Assembly (NCBI GenBank): GCA_902727895.1
Contig: CACVAP010000093.1
Location: 42,253 to 106,252, forward strand
Direction of reading: 5' to 3'
DNA length: 64,000 nt
DNA from: an uncultured Sulfurovum sp.
Lineage (GTDB): Bacteria; Campylobacterota; Campylobacteria; Campylobacterales; Sulfurovaceae
The notes under the pieces are model-generated. The model was not told where the DNA came from. It saw only the letters and a program-made list of their open reading frames with translations, and ran no database searches. The position numbers were made by a program, and so were the translations under genes. Positions 14,161 through 24,453 of this stretch are shown here, piece by piece. Positions within the stretch are counted from its first letter, which is position 1, and each line of letters starts with the position of its first letter.

Positions 14161-15081
14161 TCTAATCTCTCTTCGCATTTTTTTAATAACTTCCAAAAAA
14201 CTTATAGGTACTAAGTATGCTGGATAAATACATACAAAAAACCAATCATTATGTTCTTTCATTAACTTAATTACAGCAGTAATAGAACTATAATTTCCAC
14301 TCAGAACAAATCCACCATAAACTGTTATAAAAATATTAGAATAAATAAACTTTTGTATACTTTTATAGTTTTTTTCTTTTTTTAATTCTTCTTTATTTTT
14401 ATAAAACCATTTTAAAGGGCAAGGAATACTTCCCTTATCATCTATAGTTGAACTACGGTTAGAAGCATTTAATCGATAAGTAGATAAAGCCTTAGCAGAA
14501 AATGCCAATGAACCTTTTACTCCTAATTCAAGCCAAACACAAAGGTCTTCCCCTTTGTCTTCATTTTTAGGAAATACAACTTCTGATGACTTTCGAATAC
14601 AAACACTAGAAGAGTTAAGTAATCCATAATTTTTTCTAAATATTTCTACAAAATTTTCGAGAATACCTCTTTTATTTTCAACAAAAGAGAGTTTTGCTTT
14701 TAAATAGTTTCCTTCTTCATTTATATATTTATGTGCTGTAGAATAAAATATAGCTTTAGGATAAAGTTCTATGAGTTGTGCTATCTCTTCTAAAAATTCT
14801 TTCTCCCATATATCATCACCATCGAGCAAACAAATATATTCATTTTTTGCCTCTGATATTCCTCGATTTCTAGCACTGGATACGCCTAAATTTTCTTGTG
14901 AAACAACATAAGTATTATCTTGAAACTTTTCTTTAATCAATTTAATTGCATTATCTGTTGAGCCATCATCCACAACAATAATCTCATCAGCTTTATAGTC
15001 TTGATTCATGACAGAAGTGATCGTGTCGATAATATCTTTTTCTTTGTTATATAAAGGTATTACTACTGAAAACTTTATCAT
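14158..15081 (-). CDS. GT2 family glycosyltransferase
   Basis: A 307-residue GT-A enzyme: FSVVIPLYNKEKDI at the start, IIVVDDGSTD, GVSSARNRGI and the CLLDGDDIW metal-binding region, then a C-terminal helical part and a short hydrophobic stretch near the end. It adds one sugar to the growing glycan at the inner face of the inner membrane, but the sugar cannot be told. It overlaps the next GT2 gene (15078) by four bases. Confidence 0.88.
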   Translation of the reverse strand: MIKFSVVIPLYNKEKDIIDTITSVMNQDYKADEIIVVDDGSTDNAIKLIKEKFQDNTYVVSQENLGVSSARNRGISEAKNEYICLLDGDDIWEKEFLEEIAQLIELYPKAIFYSTAHKYINEEGNYLKAKLSFVENKRGILENFVEIFRKNYGLLNSSSVCIRKSSEVVFPKNEDKGEDLCVWLELGVKGSLAFSAKALSTYRLNASNRSSTIDDKGSIPCPLKWFYKNKEELKKEKNYKSIQKFIYSNIFITVYGGFVLSGNYSSITAVIKLMKEHNDWFFVCIYPAYLVPISFLEVIKKMRREIR

Positions 15082-16058
15082 TTTTTAATTATGCTCCATA
15101 GTCCATAAATAAAATATTGAGAAAATAGTCCGTGAACCTCTTTTCTGTAATAAAGGTTCCATAACCATTTTTTGCCCAAAACTTTTTTTAACGTAATTTC
15201 ATTATAAATTTTATTCTTTTTATTAGCATTACTTAATTTTGAAAAATATTTTTTTAAATCACTAAAAGATATATCGTTATCCCGTATACGACTATTAACA
15301 GACAAATTAAAATGTAATATGTTTTCCTCTTCATTATTATTTATACTAAGCTTTATAAGTTCTTTTTTTACTATTGGCCTTATAGTCTTATACCTATTCT
15401 CAACATCTCTGTCTGCTTCTCTTGTAATGCTATTTTGCAATATTCTATATTTTAACAAAGGTTTCTTTATATTAGCAAATTTTGTATATTCTGCCATTCT
15501 TACCCATAATTCAAAGTCTTCAGCATATTTAAATCCTTCATCATAATATAAATTATATGTATCAATTAAATTTTTTCGTATTACTACTGTTGGATGAGCA
15601 AATATTGATGAAAAAAGTAACTCAGCTTTTAACTGCTCATTGCTTGTAGTATAAAAGTTGACAGATGAATCAATGTCTAAACCAAATCCAATAATACCTG
15701 TACCACACACACCTACATCACTATTTTCCTCCATAAATTTAATTTGCTCTTCAAATCTAGTAGATAAAGATATATCATCTGCATCCATCCTTGCGATATA
15801 TTTACCCTTAGCTCTTTCAATTCCCTCATTTAAACTAGAAATCAAACCTCTATTTTCTCTACTTATTAAAACTATTCGTTCATCTTGATTTTTATACTTT
15901 TTTATGATCTCTAAGCTTTTATCATTTGAACCATCATTTATGATAATAAATTCAAAATTTCTATATGTCTGATTTATGATACTTTCTATTGCTTCATCAA
16001 GATATTTTTCAGCATTGTATACAGACATTACTACTGAAATCATTGACAGTTCAATCAT
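15078..16058 (-). CDS. GT2 family glycosyltransferase
   Basis: A 326-residue GT-A enzyme with ISVVMSVYNAEKYLDEAI, FIIINDGSNDKS, ISRENRGLISSLNEGI and the metal site ARMDADDIS. The later YAEDFELWVRMAEY matches the acceptor-side ED motif of many GT2 enzymes. The ATG overlaps the stop of the preceding gene as ATGA at 16055-16058, so translation is likely coupled. Donor and acceptor are unknown; it belongs to the glycan-assembly set. Confidence 0.88.
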   Translation of the reverse strand: MIELSMISVVMSVYNAEKYLDEAIESIINQTYRNFEFIIINDGSNDKSLEIIKKYKNQDERIVLISRENRGLISSLNEGIERAKGKYIARMDADDISLSTRFEEQIKFMEENSDVGVCGTGIIGFGLDIDSSVNFYTTSNEQLKAELLFSSIFAHPTVVIRKNLIDTYNLYYDEGFKYAEDFELWVRMAEYTKFANIKKPLLKYRILQNSITREADRDVENRYKTIRPIVKKELIKLSINNNEEENILHFNLSVNSRIRDNDISFSDLKKYFSKLSNANKKNKIYNEITLKKVLGKKWLWNLYYRKEVHGLFSQYFIYGLWSIIKK

Positions 16059-17515
16059 CTCTTTATAAACCTATATAAACTTCTTGTCGCTTCATATAGC
16101 TTGATTTTTTTTAATATTTCGACAAAATAAAACCTTATTTTTATTTTCATATAATATATCTTTTGTTTCTGTTGACTTATAATTTGATGTAATGTACTAT
16201 TTTCTACTAAGGCTTCCATCATCTTACAATCATTAATATCTTTCTCCTCAGCTCTATTTGTTTTCATCTTATAAAGTTGACTAAAAGATATAAATTTTAA
16301 TTCATTAAAATAAAAATAATTTTTTGGATTATAAATCAATTCTTGTTTTGACTCATGATAAAATCTCAACGCTTCATCATGAAGATTAATATCATCGAAA
16401 TCAACTTTAATTTTCTCATTATCACTACAAAAAAAGTCTGTATCTTTTGCTTCTCTTAATCCATAGCAAGATGAAATAAAACTAGAATCTATCAATAGGT
16501 CATTACTATCTAAATCATTTTTGACTACAAACTTTTTAAACTCATCTATTTTGGTATGAGTTGAAAGATATTTATTTGGCTTTGCATAGTTTAAAAAGTG
16601 GATACTATTCTCATTAAAAACTACTCTTACAGTTCTTATGGCTTCTTCTTTTGTATCCGTTATATGTATAGAGTGTTTTCCTACATTAAATAATTCTCTT
16701 ACTCTATCTTTTATTTTAAGCACTTCATCTAAATTATTTGCTTGAAAAGCTATCACTCTTACAGGATTAAAATTTTTAAAACATTCTACAAGTTTACCTT
16801 CTGCACCTTTAAAATTATTTTCAACTCTCCCTAACCACTCTTCGCCATAATATATTTGTGATAGTAAATTATGAGCACCATTCGGTGTAAGCTTTATCTC
16901 TTTTCTATACACAATATTTGGAATAATATTTTCTATCTCTCTATCATGCCCTTGAGCTGTTGACCATATAAAAGCCACATGAATATTTTCAGCATATTCT
17001 ACAAATTTTGTAGCTACTACATCTAACATATCACTAGGTACATTTCGACCATAAAAGAACTTATAGTCATAAATATGGTCTGATGTATCTAATTGAATAT
17101 AATCTACTTCTTTATCAAAATATATGGAACTTGCAACTCGATGAGCTCCATTTGCTATTGAAGCATTTTTAGATAAGGGTATTAAAGTTTTACTACTATC
17201 AAATCCATTTATTTTAATATTCTCAAAAGTTTTATCAAAGTCAGATATAAATTTATCTATATTATCCTTATTTTCATTCCCTGGTTCAGTAAATTTCCCA
17301 AGACTAAAAGCTCTTATATGTTCCCTATATATATTTTTTGAAAATTCTACATCCTTATCTTTCATTTCAAGATACAAAAGTTTAAATGCCAAATCAAATC
17401 TGCTATAAGTCAAAAGTTTATTTGCTTTTATAGTTTTTATTTCATAGTTATCTGATTTTAAATCTTTTTTAAAGTGTGGTTCAATCAAGGTCATTAATTC
17501 GTTTTTATTTATCAT
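16055..17515 (-). CDS. unrecognised two-part protein: ParB-like N-terminal half, nucleotidyltransferase-like C-terminal half
   Basis: I do not recognise a characterised family. The N-terminal half has an NGAHRVAS motif at 123-130, like the DGxHR pocket of ParB/sulfiredoxin-type domains, and a second NGAH at 213-216. The C-terminal region (about 338-440) has LLIDSSFISSCYGLREAKDTD and YFYFNELKFIS...MKTNRAEEKDINDCKMM, which look like a minimal nucleotidyltransferase-type fold with an early Asp. The frame is open from TTG 17518; the ATG at 17513-17515 is preferred. It sits among glycosyltransferase genes, so it may process a sugar or glycan phosphate. No membrane segment or signal peptide is seen. 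Confidence 0.6.
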   Translation of the reverse strand: MINKNELMTLIEPHFKKDLKSDNYEIKTIKANKLLTYSRFDLAFKLLYLEMKDKDVEFSKNIYREHIRAFSLGKFTEPGNENKDNIDKFISDFDKTFENIKINGFDSSKTLIPLSKNASIANGAHRVASSIYFDKEVDYIQLDTSDHIYDYKFFYGRNVPSDMLDVVATKFVEYAENIHVAFIWSTAQGHDREIENIIPNIVYRKEIKLTPNGAHNLLSQIYYGEEWLGRVENNFKGAEGKLVECFKNFNPVRVIAFQANNLDEVLKIKDRVRELFNVGKHSIHITDTKEEAIRTVRVVFNENSIHFLNYAKPNKYLSTHTKIDEFKKFVVKNDLDSNDLLIDSSFISSCYGLREAKDTDFFCSDNEKIKVDFDDINLHDEALRFYHESKQELIYNPKNYFYFNELKFISFSQLYKMKTNRAEEKDINDCKMMEALVENSTLHQIISQQKQKIYYMKIKIRFYFVEILKKIKLYEATRSLYRFIKR

Positions 17516-18503
17516 CAATCAACTCTAACGCTTTCATAAACTCAATTATTCTATTTTTAAAGGTATGTTCATTTCTTGCTTTTTGGACACCTGCTCTTTT
17601 TATATTTTCTCTCTCTTTTTCATGAGATAAATAATATTTTATTAAAAGTTCAGCTTCATCTATATCTCTATAGCAAGTTATCTCATTACCTATCTCAAAA
17701 TAGTCTTCTAAGCTTGGTACATACTCTGTAAGCTCAAAACCTCCTTGAACAGGTATCTCAAATATTCTAGCTTTTGTTTGACTCTTATTTTTAGCACTTC
17801 GTAATGTATTTAAAATATTTCTAGGATTTGATAATAAATATCGTATATCATATTGAGTACTATTAGAAATATTTAGATTTATTTTTGATGTTGCAAAAAT
17901 CTCTTCCATCTCTTCATAACTTACTCTACCATTTTTCCAACCACTACCAAAACAGTCAACCTTTATTCCTCTTTTCCCAAGCTCTTTTACAAACCATTTT
18001 CTAAATCGATTTGCTCCACCTATAAAACTAACATCGTATCTATATATAATATTTTTATATTCTACACTTGATTCTAAAGATGCCCATTGACTTCTAATAA
18101 TATTCTTTTGTCCAATTTCTTTATATTTCTCTATACTAAATTTATCTGTAGTGATACAAGCATCAAAATAATTTGCAAAATGTTTACTAAAGTCATCAAA
18201 TCGCCATTGGTCATCACCAAACCAATTTACCAAAAAACACCCATTATCTCTAAGATTTTGAAGCGTATTCTTTTCAATTTGTTTAGATTGTAAAATAAAA
18301 AATATAATGTCTGGATTTAACTCTTTTGCTTTATCTATAATCTCTTGTTGTAAATTTTCAGAATGATCATCATACCAAATAGAAAATATTTCATAATCTA
18401 AATCTACTAAGTTATTATAAAATGCTTTTTTATTAAGTGACTCTCCATTTTCTTTTTTACTGTATTCATATTGAGAACCTATATATAATATTTTTTTAAT
18501 CAT
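17505..18503 (-). CDS. CgeB-like glycosyltransferase
   Basis: A 332-residue GT-B protein of the CgeB/DUF3880 type. Visible are ILYIGSQYEYSK at the start, NWFGDDQWRFDDFSKHF, YDACITTDKFSIEKYKEIG, VSFIGGANRFRKWFVKEL, and the late ARIFEIPVQGGFELTEYVPSLEDYF region, quoted in part, that resembles the nucleotide-binding C-terminal half. Such enzymes glycosylate surface structures. It overlaps its neighbours by about ten bases on each side. Confidence 0.8.
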   Translation of the reverse strand: MIKKILYIGSQYEYSKKENGESLNKKAFYNNLVDLDYEIFSIWYDDHSENLQQEIIDKAKELNPDIIFFILQSKQIEKNTLQNLRDNGCFLVNWFGDDQWRFDDFSKHFANYFDACITTDKFSIEKYKEIGQKNIIRSQWASLESSVEYKNIIYRYDVSFIGGANRFRKWFVKELGKRGIKVDCFGSGWKNGRVSYEEMEEIFATSKINLNISNSTQYDIRYLLSNPRNILNTLRSAKNKSQTKARIFEIPVQGGFELTEYVPSLEDYFEIGNEITCYRDIDEAELLIKYYLSHEKERENIKRAGVQKARNEHTFKNRIIEFMKALELIDDK

Positions 18504-19290
18504 TTATAATTTTCCTTAATTCAAAAATACCACAACCATAAAAACATTTACAATTATTAGTTATTAATTCATTGCTAAGATTAATATTATTATGCAAATC
18601 TCCTTTATCATCAACATATGAAAAAGAGATAATTTTAAATTTATTCTCAAACATATCCAATAAGTATTTAATTGCAAAGACTCTATGTGCATTAAACTCT
18701 ATTCTTTGTTCTCCAATAGGTACTGAAAAGTAAAAAATTCCATTTTTCTTTAAAATATTATACATATTCTCAAAACCTTTTAAATGACCATTATAATCAA
18801 CAGGATCTCCATATCTCCCTAAACCAAAATGTTCTAAAGCATGAAGACTAGATAAGGAATCACACATTTGAAAAAGTTCTTTTTTCATATCTATCATATT
18901 TGCTTGTAAAAATTCAATATTATTAGTTTCACTTTTTATCTTCCGAATATCTATAATTTCAACTTTCCTAAATGTTGCCAAATGGGCTATAAAACCATCA
19001 ACTCTGCTACCTATGTCAATATGCCTAACTGGATTAGCTTGATATATTTTTTGTGCAACTAATAAATCTTGATGAAAATAATGCCCTTTTGCAGTTCCTC
19101 CTTGCTTAAACTTATCATCTAAAATAGGATAAAACTTTATTGGAAATTTTTCATCACTTATGTTATTTTTTAAAGTCCTATAGTCTTTTATAAAATAAGG
19201 TATTCCTCTTAATGTATTTATAAATTTAATAAAATCTATTCCAAACCAAGTTAACCATTTATAGGGTATTTTTAATATTTTTTTAATCAT
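18496..19290 (-). CDS. DUF268 protein, methyltransferase-like
   Basis: A 264-residue protein of the DUF268 family: HIDIGSRVDGFIAHL resembles a SAM-binding loop, then EIIDIRKI, ANMIDM and the family signature SLHALEHFGLGRYGDPVDY. FYFSVPIGEQRIEFNAHRVF follows. The fold suggests a SAM-dependent methyltransferase or a relic of one; activity has not been established for the family that I know of. An AGGAA Shine-Dalgarno precedes the ATG at 19290. It is embedded in the glycan locus with overlaps on both sides. Confidence 0.75.
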   Translation of the reverse strand: MIKKILKIPYKWLTWFGIDFIKFINTLRGIPYFIKDYRTLKNNISDEKFPIKFYPILDDKFKQGGTAKGHYFHQDLLVAQKIYQANPVRHIDIGSRVDGFIAHLATFRKVEIIDIRKIKSETNNIEFLQANMIDMKKELFQMCDSLSSLHALEHFGLGRYGDPVDYNGHLKGFENMYNILKKNGIFYFSVPIGEQRIEFNAHRVFAIKYLLDMFENKFKIISFSYVDDKGDLHNNINLSNELITNNCKCFYGCGIFELRKIIND

Positions 19291-20389
19291 TTTTTTTCCT
19301 AATAATTGATTTTATTTTATTTTTAAATTTTCTATATATAATTATTTCAAAGACATAATAATATATCGTTGATATCAGTACAATAATACTAAAAAAATAT
19401 ATAAATAAGAGAAACTCACTCTCAATACCTGTAACAAAAATACGGAACTTCAAAATAAGTAGATGGATTAAATAAAATGAAAAACTAATACTCCCAAGAA
19501 ATATCATAATTTTATTTGTAAATATTTTACTAAAAGATGAATTATCATCTACAAAAACAATTAATAAAAAGGTTAAGAGAGAAAAAAACAATTGATTTAT
19601 TGTTGTTTTATTAGGTATAAAAGTAGCAAACATAAAAATAAAAAATAGTAACGTAACAATGATTATTGTTATATTCGAAAAATTATTTATTTTTGCCTTA
19701 TTATATTTTTGATGAATATGCTCTCTTAAGTGATAAGCTAACCCACCTAATAGAAACATGTATCCATACTTAAATGGCATCCAGCTTATAAATAACGCAT
19801 TAGTCATAAGCTTTCCAATAAAAACCAAACCTATAGAAAGTATAAAAGACAGAACTAAATAAAACATTACTGACTTAATAGAAGATAACTTTTTAAGTAC
19901 ATATATCATATATCCTAGTAAAAAATAATAGAAAACTTCAATTGCTAATGTCCATTCTACACCAATAATAGTATTTGCATATTTAAGATCTATATATGAT
20001 ATATAAAAAATATGAGTAAAAAAATTTACTATGTCGATACTCCCATCACAAAACTTTATTGCCCAATAGTTATAGTCTCTTCCTCCTAAAAAGCTATATA
20101 AAGACAAAACTATAATAATGGGATAATATGGGATAGAAACTCTTAGTAGTCTAAGAATTAGAAAATTTCTTAGACTATAATTTTTATTATAGAATTGATA
20201 AAAAATTGTAAAGCCACTTATTACAAAGAATATATCAACTCCATATTTCCCCATATTCTCAAACCTTTCTCCAAAACTAAACATCTCTCGTAACCCACCC
20301 CCACCAGCATGAATCATAAACACCATAAGTACTGCAATAGCCCTTAACCCTGTAATAAAATTTGTAGAATGATAGTTTCTAGATAACAT
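19283..20389 (-). CDS. acyltransferase 3 (OafA/YrhL-type) membrane protein
   Basis: Probably O-acetylates a sugar of the glycan in the inner membrane. It has 368 residues and about ten membrane segments. The N-terminus NFITGLRAIAVLMVFMIHAGG holds the conserved H of the family, followed by YGVDIFFVISGFTIFYQF and the RLLRVSIPYYPI (R/R) motif; TLAIEVFYYFLLG is also typical. It overlaps the GT10 gene by 11 bases upstream and the DUF268 gene by eight downstream. Confidence 0.88.
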   Translation of the reverse strand: MLSRNYHSTNFITGLRAIAVLMVFMIHAGGGGLREMFSFGERFENMGKYGVDIFFVISGFTIFYQFYNKNYSLRNFLILRLLRVSIPYYPIIIVLSLYSFLGGRDYNYWAIKFCDGSIDIVNFFTHIFYISYIDLKYANTIIGVEWTLAIEVFYYFLLGYMIYVLKKLSSIKSVMFYLVLSFILSIGLVFIGKLMTNALFISWMPFKYGYMFLLGGLAYHLREHIHQKYNKAKINNFSNITIIIVTLLFFIFMFATFIPNKTTINQLFFSLLTFLLIVFVDDNSSFSKIFTNKIMIFLGSISFSFYLIHLLILKFRIFVTGIESEFLLFIYFFSIIVLISTIYYYVFEIIIYRKFKNKIKSIIRKKND

Positions 20390-21389
20390 TTAAAAAAACC
20401 TCTGCATTTGATTTTGCACTAAATTTGTATCCTTTTTCACTATTTAAAAAAGTCTCTATATTTTCTAAGTACTCCATATAACTTTTTTCATTCATATTTT
20501 TTATATAAGTATATATATCTTCATTACTTGAAAAATTTCTTCTATCTATAAAACTATTTTGAGGAATGTGTTCTGTAATATTATTAGCTCCTAAGTATAT
20601 TGGAATACATCCAGCAAACATTGCATCTAGTATTTTTTCAGTTATGTATCCAGAAATATTTTTTATATTTTCGTAACAAATTGCAAACTTATAGTCTTGC
20701 ATTGTTTCAAATTTATTTTTAATTTTTCCTCTATATGATGGATAATATTCACCAAAATATTTAAACATAATTTTGTTAGCAATTGGTATTCTATTAAATG
20801 CTCGTATTGGCTTAATACCTTTAAATCTATATTCATTCCATCCCACCCCGTAAAGAGCAAAATTCTTTGGATAGTTTATTTCAAACCATCTTATAAGTTT
20901 TTTTCTTTCACTATATAGTTCATTTGAATGATTTGAGTCTTTATTTCCTACTATTAGACAACAAAGATTTTGCTTGTGAAATTTTTTTGGAATTTCTTTT
21001 GGAATAATAAAAGAATAATTAAATTTAAAATACTTTTTATTATCTACCAAATCATCATTCCAAGTAAAAATTTTATTAAAATACTTATGTTTTGATTTAT
21101 CAAAATTATCTGGTCGAACCAATGGGCTTTCATTCATTATCAAATATGATTTACTTATATTATTTTGTTTTGGCATTTTTTTGGGTAAATCATTATAAAT
21201 AACTATATCCGAATCATCTATAGTATTGATATCACATGTTGCTATTTCATATCCATTTTTTCTAAAAACATTATACATAATATGATACTTTGCAAAAGCA
21301 TTATCTCTTGCAAATATTTTAGTTTGATTTTTATCAAATAGAATATTTTGTTGATACAGTTTTTCAACTACAAATGATACTTTTTTCAT
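20379..21389 (-). CDS. GT10 family glycosyltransferase (alpha-1,3/4-fucosyltransferase type)
   Basis: Likely transfers L-fucose from GDP-fucose to an acceptor sugar. It has 336 residues with the GT10 donor-binding region FAICYENIKNISGYITEKI followed by LDAMFAGCIPIYLGA and SFIDRRNF, the most conserved part of bacterial and animal fucosyltransferases. The GDP-L-fucose genes manC, gmd and fcl lie upstream in the same direction, which supports the donor. The ATG at 21389 directly abuts the FkbM gene stop. Linkage is unknown. Confidence 0.88.
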   Translation of the reverse strand: MKKVSFVVEKLYQQNILFDKNQTKIFARDNAFAKYHIMYNVFRKNGYEIATCDINTIDDSDIVIYNDLPKKMPKQNNISKSYLIMNESPLVRPDNFDKSKHKYFNKIFTWNDDLVDNKKYFKFNYSFIIPKEIPKKFHKQNLCCLIVGNKDSNHSNELYSERKKLIRWFEINYPKNFALYGVGWNEYRFKGIKPIRAFNRIPIANKIMFKYFGEYYPSYRGKIKNKFETMQDYKFAICYENIKNISGYITEKILDAMFAGCIPIYLGANNITEHIPQNSFIDRRNFSSNEDIYTYIKNMNEKSYMEYLENIETFLNSEKGYKFSAKSNAEVFLNVI

Positions 21390-22175
21390 TTAACCTAATG
21401 ACTCCAAAAAATCTTTATTAACATAAATATCATCTAAGCCAATTGTTCTACCCCATAATTTGAAATTATTCTCAAACATTATCTCTCGAATACGTTCATC
21501 CCCATATATATAGCAAGAAGCAGGATTATTCTCAATAGTTAATATATTAATTCTAACCTTATTAAAATCAATGCCCTTTAGTACATTTAACTCATGACCT
21601 TCTACATCTAAAGATAAGTAATCTATCTGTTTTATATTTTCACGTTCAACTATGTCTTTAAAAACTTTTGTTTCTACTTCAATTTCTTCTGTCTCATAGT
21701 CATAATCCACATCTCTAGTTTCTTTTATAAAAGAGAGCATATCTTCCCAGCCTGTAGAATCTTTTACTATAGTGAATGTCACTTTACCTTCACTATCAGA
21801 AAGTGCAAATGGAAATAATTTTGCTTTTCTATGATTCGCCCATAATTCACTCATATATGGCAAAGGCTCAAATACAATCCCATTCCAACCCAATTCTTCA
21901 AAATATATAGTATTATTAATTGTCAATGGATGATTACCACCTATATCACAAAAGAACCCATTTTTTTTACCTTTAAAAAAATTTTCATATACTATATAAT
22001 CTTGATTATCTTGTGAATATAGTTTTCTAGCATCTTTATGAACTGGTTCAAATATTTTTGTATTCGGATAATCCTTTTTAAATTGTTTTAATATCTTATT
22101 GCTCTTTATTTCGGCTAATCTAGCATACATATTTGGCATTAATTTTCTGATGACTTTTTTAATTTTTGTTTTCAC
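21390..22175 (-). CDS. FkbM family methyltransferase
   Basis: A 261-residue SAM-dependent methyltransferase that may O-methylate a glycan sugar. The FkbM core has FCDIGGNHPLTINNTIYFEE (SAM loop), VFEPLPYMSELW, FPFALSDSEGKV and DYLSLDVEGHELNVLKGID. The start is GTG at 22173-22175 with AAGGA five bases upstream; no ATG gives a better site. It is between the flippase and the GT10 gene. Substrate is inferred from context only. Confidence 0.85.
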   Translation of the reverse strand: MKTKIKKVIRKLMPNMYARLAEIKSNKILKQFKKDYPNTKIFEPVHKDARKLYSQDNQDYIVYENFFKGKKNGFFCDIGGNHPLTINNTIYFEELGWNGIVFEPLPYMSELWANHRKAKLFPFALSDSEGKVTFTIVKDSTGWEDMLSFIKETRDVDYDYETEEIEVETKVFKDIVERENIKQIDYLSLDVEGHELNVLKGIDFNKVRINILTIENNPASCYIYGDERIREIMFENNFKLWGRTIGLDDIYVNKDFLESLG

Positions 22176-22191
22176 GTATTTCCTTTTATAA

Positions 22192-23487
22192 TTATTTACT
22201 TGGTATATAACATATAAGTTTCAAATAATAAAACTTATGTAAATCCTTATCTAAAATATCATAAATATAATAGATAATAAACAGCGTTATAAGTGTACTT
22301 ATCGCTGCACCCTGTATTCCATATATTGATATAAAATAAAAATTCAAACCAATATTTACAACTACACCTAAAAGACTTCTATACAAGTACTTTCTTTCAT
22401 AATGTTCGGCATAAAGTACTTTTGTCGTGACAGTTCCTATTGCATTAAAAATAATAGCAAAAGCCAAAATAGAGAGTATAGATGAAGCCTGTACATATTG
22501 ACTTCCATAAAGTATAGAAACTATCAAATCACTAAATATAAAAAGAGATATTGATATAGGTATTACACTCCAGACAAGTATCTTATATAACTTTTCAAGT
22601 AACGCAAAATACTCTTTCTCTGATTTTGATTTCATCTCTATAATCTTTGGAAAAATAGATTGAGTAATTAGTAATGGTATAAAATAAAATAGTTCACTTA
22701 TTTTTACAGCAGCTGCATAGTTACCTACTGCTTCATTATCAATTAAATGTTTTATCATTACTTGGTCTGTTCGTGTATATACAAATGCAGCCAGTGCTAC
22801 AAGCATCAATGGCCATCCATTTTTAAGAAAATATAAAGCTATTTCTTTATCAAAACTCCATTTTAAAAGAGACTGTTTTTGCTTAATATAGACATATATA
22901 TATCCAATAGCTATAAAAATACTATCTAAAAGTAACACATAAGCAAAATAAATTAGATCTGCCTCTAAATAAATAAGTATAATTTTCATTAATGATGAAA
23001 ACATAAATGCTATAGTATTTGCTAAAACGCTATGCTTTGATATTACGTTTGCTTGAAAAAAGGTATCAATTGTATTGATACTTTGAAAAAGCAAAATAAA
23101 TGCAATAATATTTGTAAGTAATACAGCTTCTTTATCAGTCATAAACATATTTAAAATAAATATTATAAATATTGCTATTATAGAAATAAATACCTTGGAA
23201 AAAAATGCTGTTCCTATGAGTTTATTACTATTTCCCTTATTTTTTGTAAGCTCTCTAACTAAAATTACATCTATACCCAAAGTAGCGAATGCTACAAAAA
23301 TACCAACATAACTTTGTGCATAAGATAACAGTCCAAACTTCTCAGGACCTAAATATCTTGTAAGTGTAATAATAACAAAAAAACCGATTATCATTTTAAA
23401 TATTTGTCCAAAAAGCAACCATGACGTATTTTTAAAGTACTTCATAAATCCTTGATGATTTTTAAGTGATTTAAACTTACTTATCAT
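22192..23487 (-). CDS. Wzx/RfbX-type polysaccharide flippase
   Basis: Moves lipid-linked oligosaccharide across the inner membrane. It has 431 residues and about 12 membrane segments, with the N-terminal region [20 protein letters not shown] and the internal [13 protein letters not shown] and [12 protein letters not shown] typical of the MATE-like Wzx family. No ABC-type flippase like PglK is visible in the window, so this protein could serve the pgl pathway; that is inference. It overlaps fcl upstream by 11 bases. Confidence 0.88.
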   Translation of the reverse strand: MISKFKSLKNHQGFMKYFKNTSWLLFGQIFKMIIGFFVIITLTRYLGPEKFGLLSYAQSYVGIFVAFATLGIDVILVRELTKNKGNSNKLIGTAFFSKVFISIIAIFIIFILNMFMTDKEAVLLTNIIAFILLFQSINTIDTFFQANVISKHSVLANTIAFMFSSLMKIILIYLEADLIYFAYVLLLDSIFIAIGYIYVYIKQKQSLLKWSFDKEIALYFLKNGWPLMLVALAAFVYTRTDQVMIKHLIDNEAVGNYAAAVKISELFYFIPLLITQSIFPKIIEMKSKSEKEYFALLEKLYKILVWSVIPISISLFIFSDLIVSILYGSQYVQASSILSILAFAIIFNAIGTVTTKVLYAEHYERKYLYRSLLGVVVNIGLNFYFISIYGIQGAAISTLITLFIIYYIYDILDKDLHKFYYLKLICYIPSK

Positions 23488-24445
23488 TTAAATGTTTATA
23501 CCATGCATAAAGTATCCTAATACCCTCATCCAACTCAACATTATGCTGCCACCCCAAACTATGAAGCTTAGAACAATCAGTCATTTTAATCATAGTACCA
23601 TCAGGTTTAGTATTATTAAAATACAGTTCACCATTATAGCCAACAATCTTTTTAATCGTCTCAGCTAATTCACGAATAGAGATGTCAATACCCGTACCAA
23701 TGTTTATGTGTGTGTTTCGCACTTCTTTAGCATCTTTTTCATAAGTATCTGCAAAGTCTCGACTCTCCAGTAAAAAAACACAAGCATCGGCCATGTCTTC
23801 TGAGTAAAGAAATTCTCTTCGTGGTTTTCCAGATCCCCAAATCTCTACACAAGGTGTATTATTTACTTTTGCTTCATGCATCTTTCTAAGTAATGCTGGT
23901 AAAACATGGGATGTTTCTAAATCAAAATTATCATTAGGACCATAAAGATTAGTAGGCATAACAGATATGAAGTTTGTACCATACTGTAAATTATAAGATT
24001 CACACATCTTAATACCAGCTATTTTAGCAATGGCATAAGGTTCATTAGTATATTCCAAAGGAGAAGTTAAAAATGAATCCTCAAGCATGGGCTGAGGAGC
24101 ATTTTTAGGGTAAATACACGTACTTCCTAAAAAGAGTAACTTTTCCACGTTATTCACATAAGATTGATGAATAACATTGTTTTGAATTTGAAGGTTTTCA
24201 TAAATAAAATCTGCTCGATAAGTATTGTTTGCGACAATACCACCTACTTTGGCAGCAGCCAAAATAACGTATTCTGGTTTTTCTGCTTCAAAAAAATTAG
24301 CCACAACTTCTTGGTTCATTAAGTCCAACTCCGCATGCGTTCGGTAAAGAAGATTTGTATAGCCTTTTGCTTCTAAGTTTTTAACAATCGCCGAACCAAC
24401 CAAACCTCGATGTCCAGCGATGTATATTTTACTGTTTTTTTGCAT
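23477..24445 (-). CDS. fcl: GDP-L-fucose synthase
   Basis: Epimerises and reduces GDP-4-keto-6-deoxymannose to GDP-L-fucose with NADPH. It has 322 residues with [16 protein letters not shown] near residue 9, [26 protein letters not shown] (catalytic Ser, Cys) and [13 protein letters not shown] (YxxxK). It follows gmd with an eight-base gap, completing the fucose branch with manC. The last steps feed the GT10 enzyme. Confidence 0.95.
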   Translation of the reverse strand: MQKNSKIYIAGHRGLVGSAIVKNLEAKGYTNLLYRTHAELDLMNQEVVANFFEAEKPEYVILAAAKVGGIVANNTYRADFIYENLQIQNNVIHQSYVNNVEKLLFLGSTCIYPKNAPQPMLEDSFLTSPLEYTNEPYAIAKIAGIKMCESYNLQYGTNFISVMPTNLYGPNDNFDLETSHVLPALLRKMHEAKVNNTPCVEIWGSGKPRREFLYSEDMADACVFLLESRDFADTYEKDAKEVRNTHINIGTGIDISIRELAETIKKIVGYNGELYFNNTKPDGTMIKMTDCSKLHSLGWQHNVELDEGIRILYAWYKHLNDK

Positions 24446-24453
24446 CTTAGCTT

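Noticed and set aside
16055..17515. Plasmid partition ParB gene
   Set aside because: Only the short NGAHR motif is shared; there is no ParA neighbour or helix-turn-helix, and the context is glycan synthesis.
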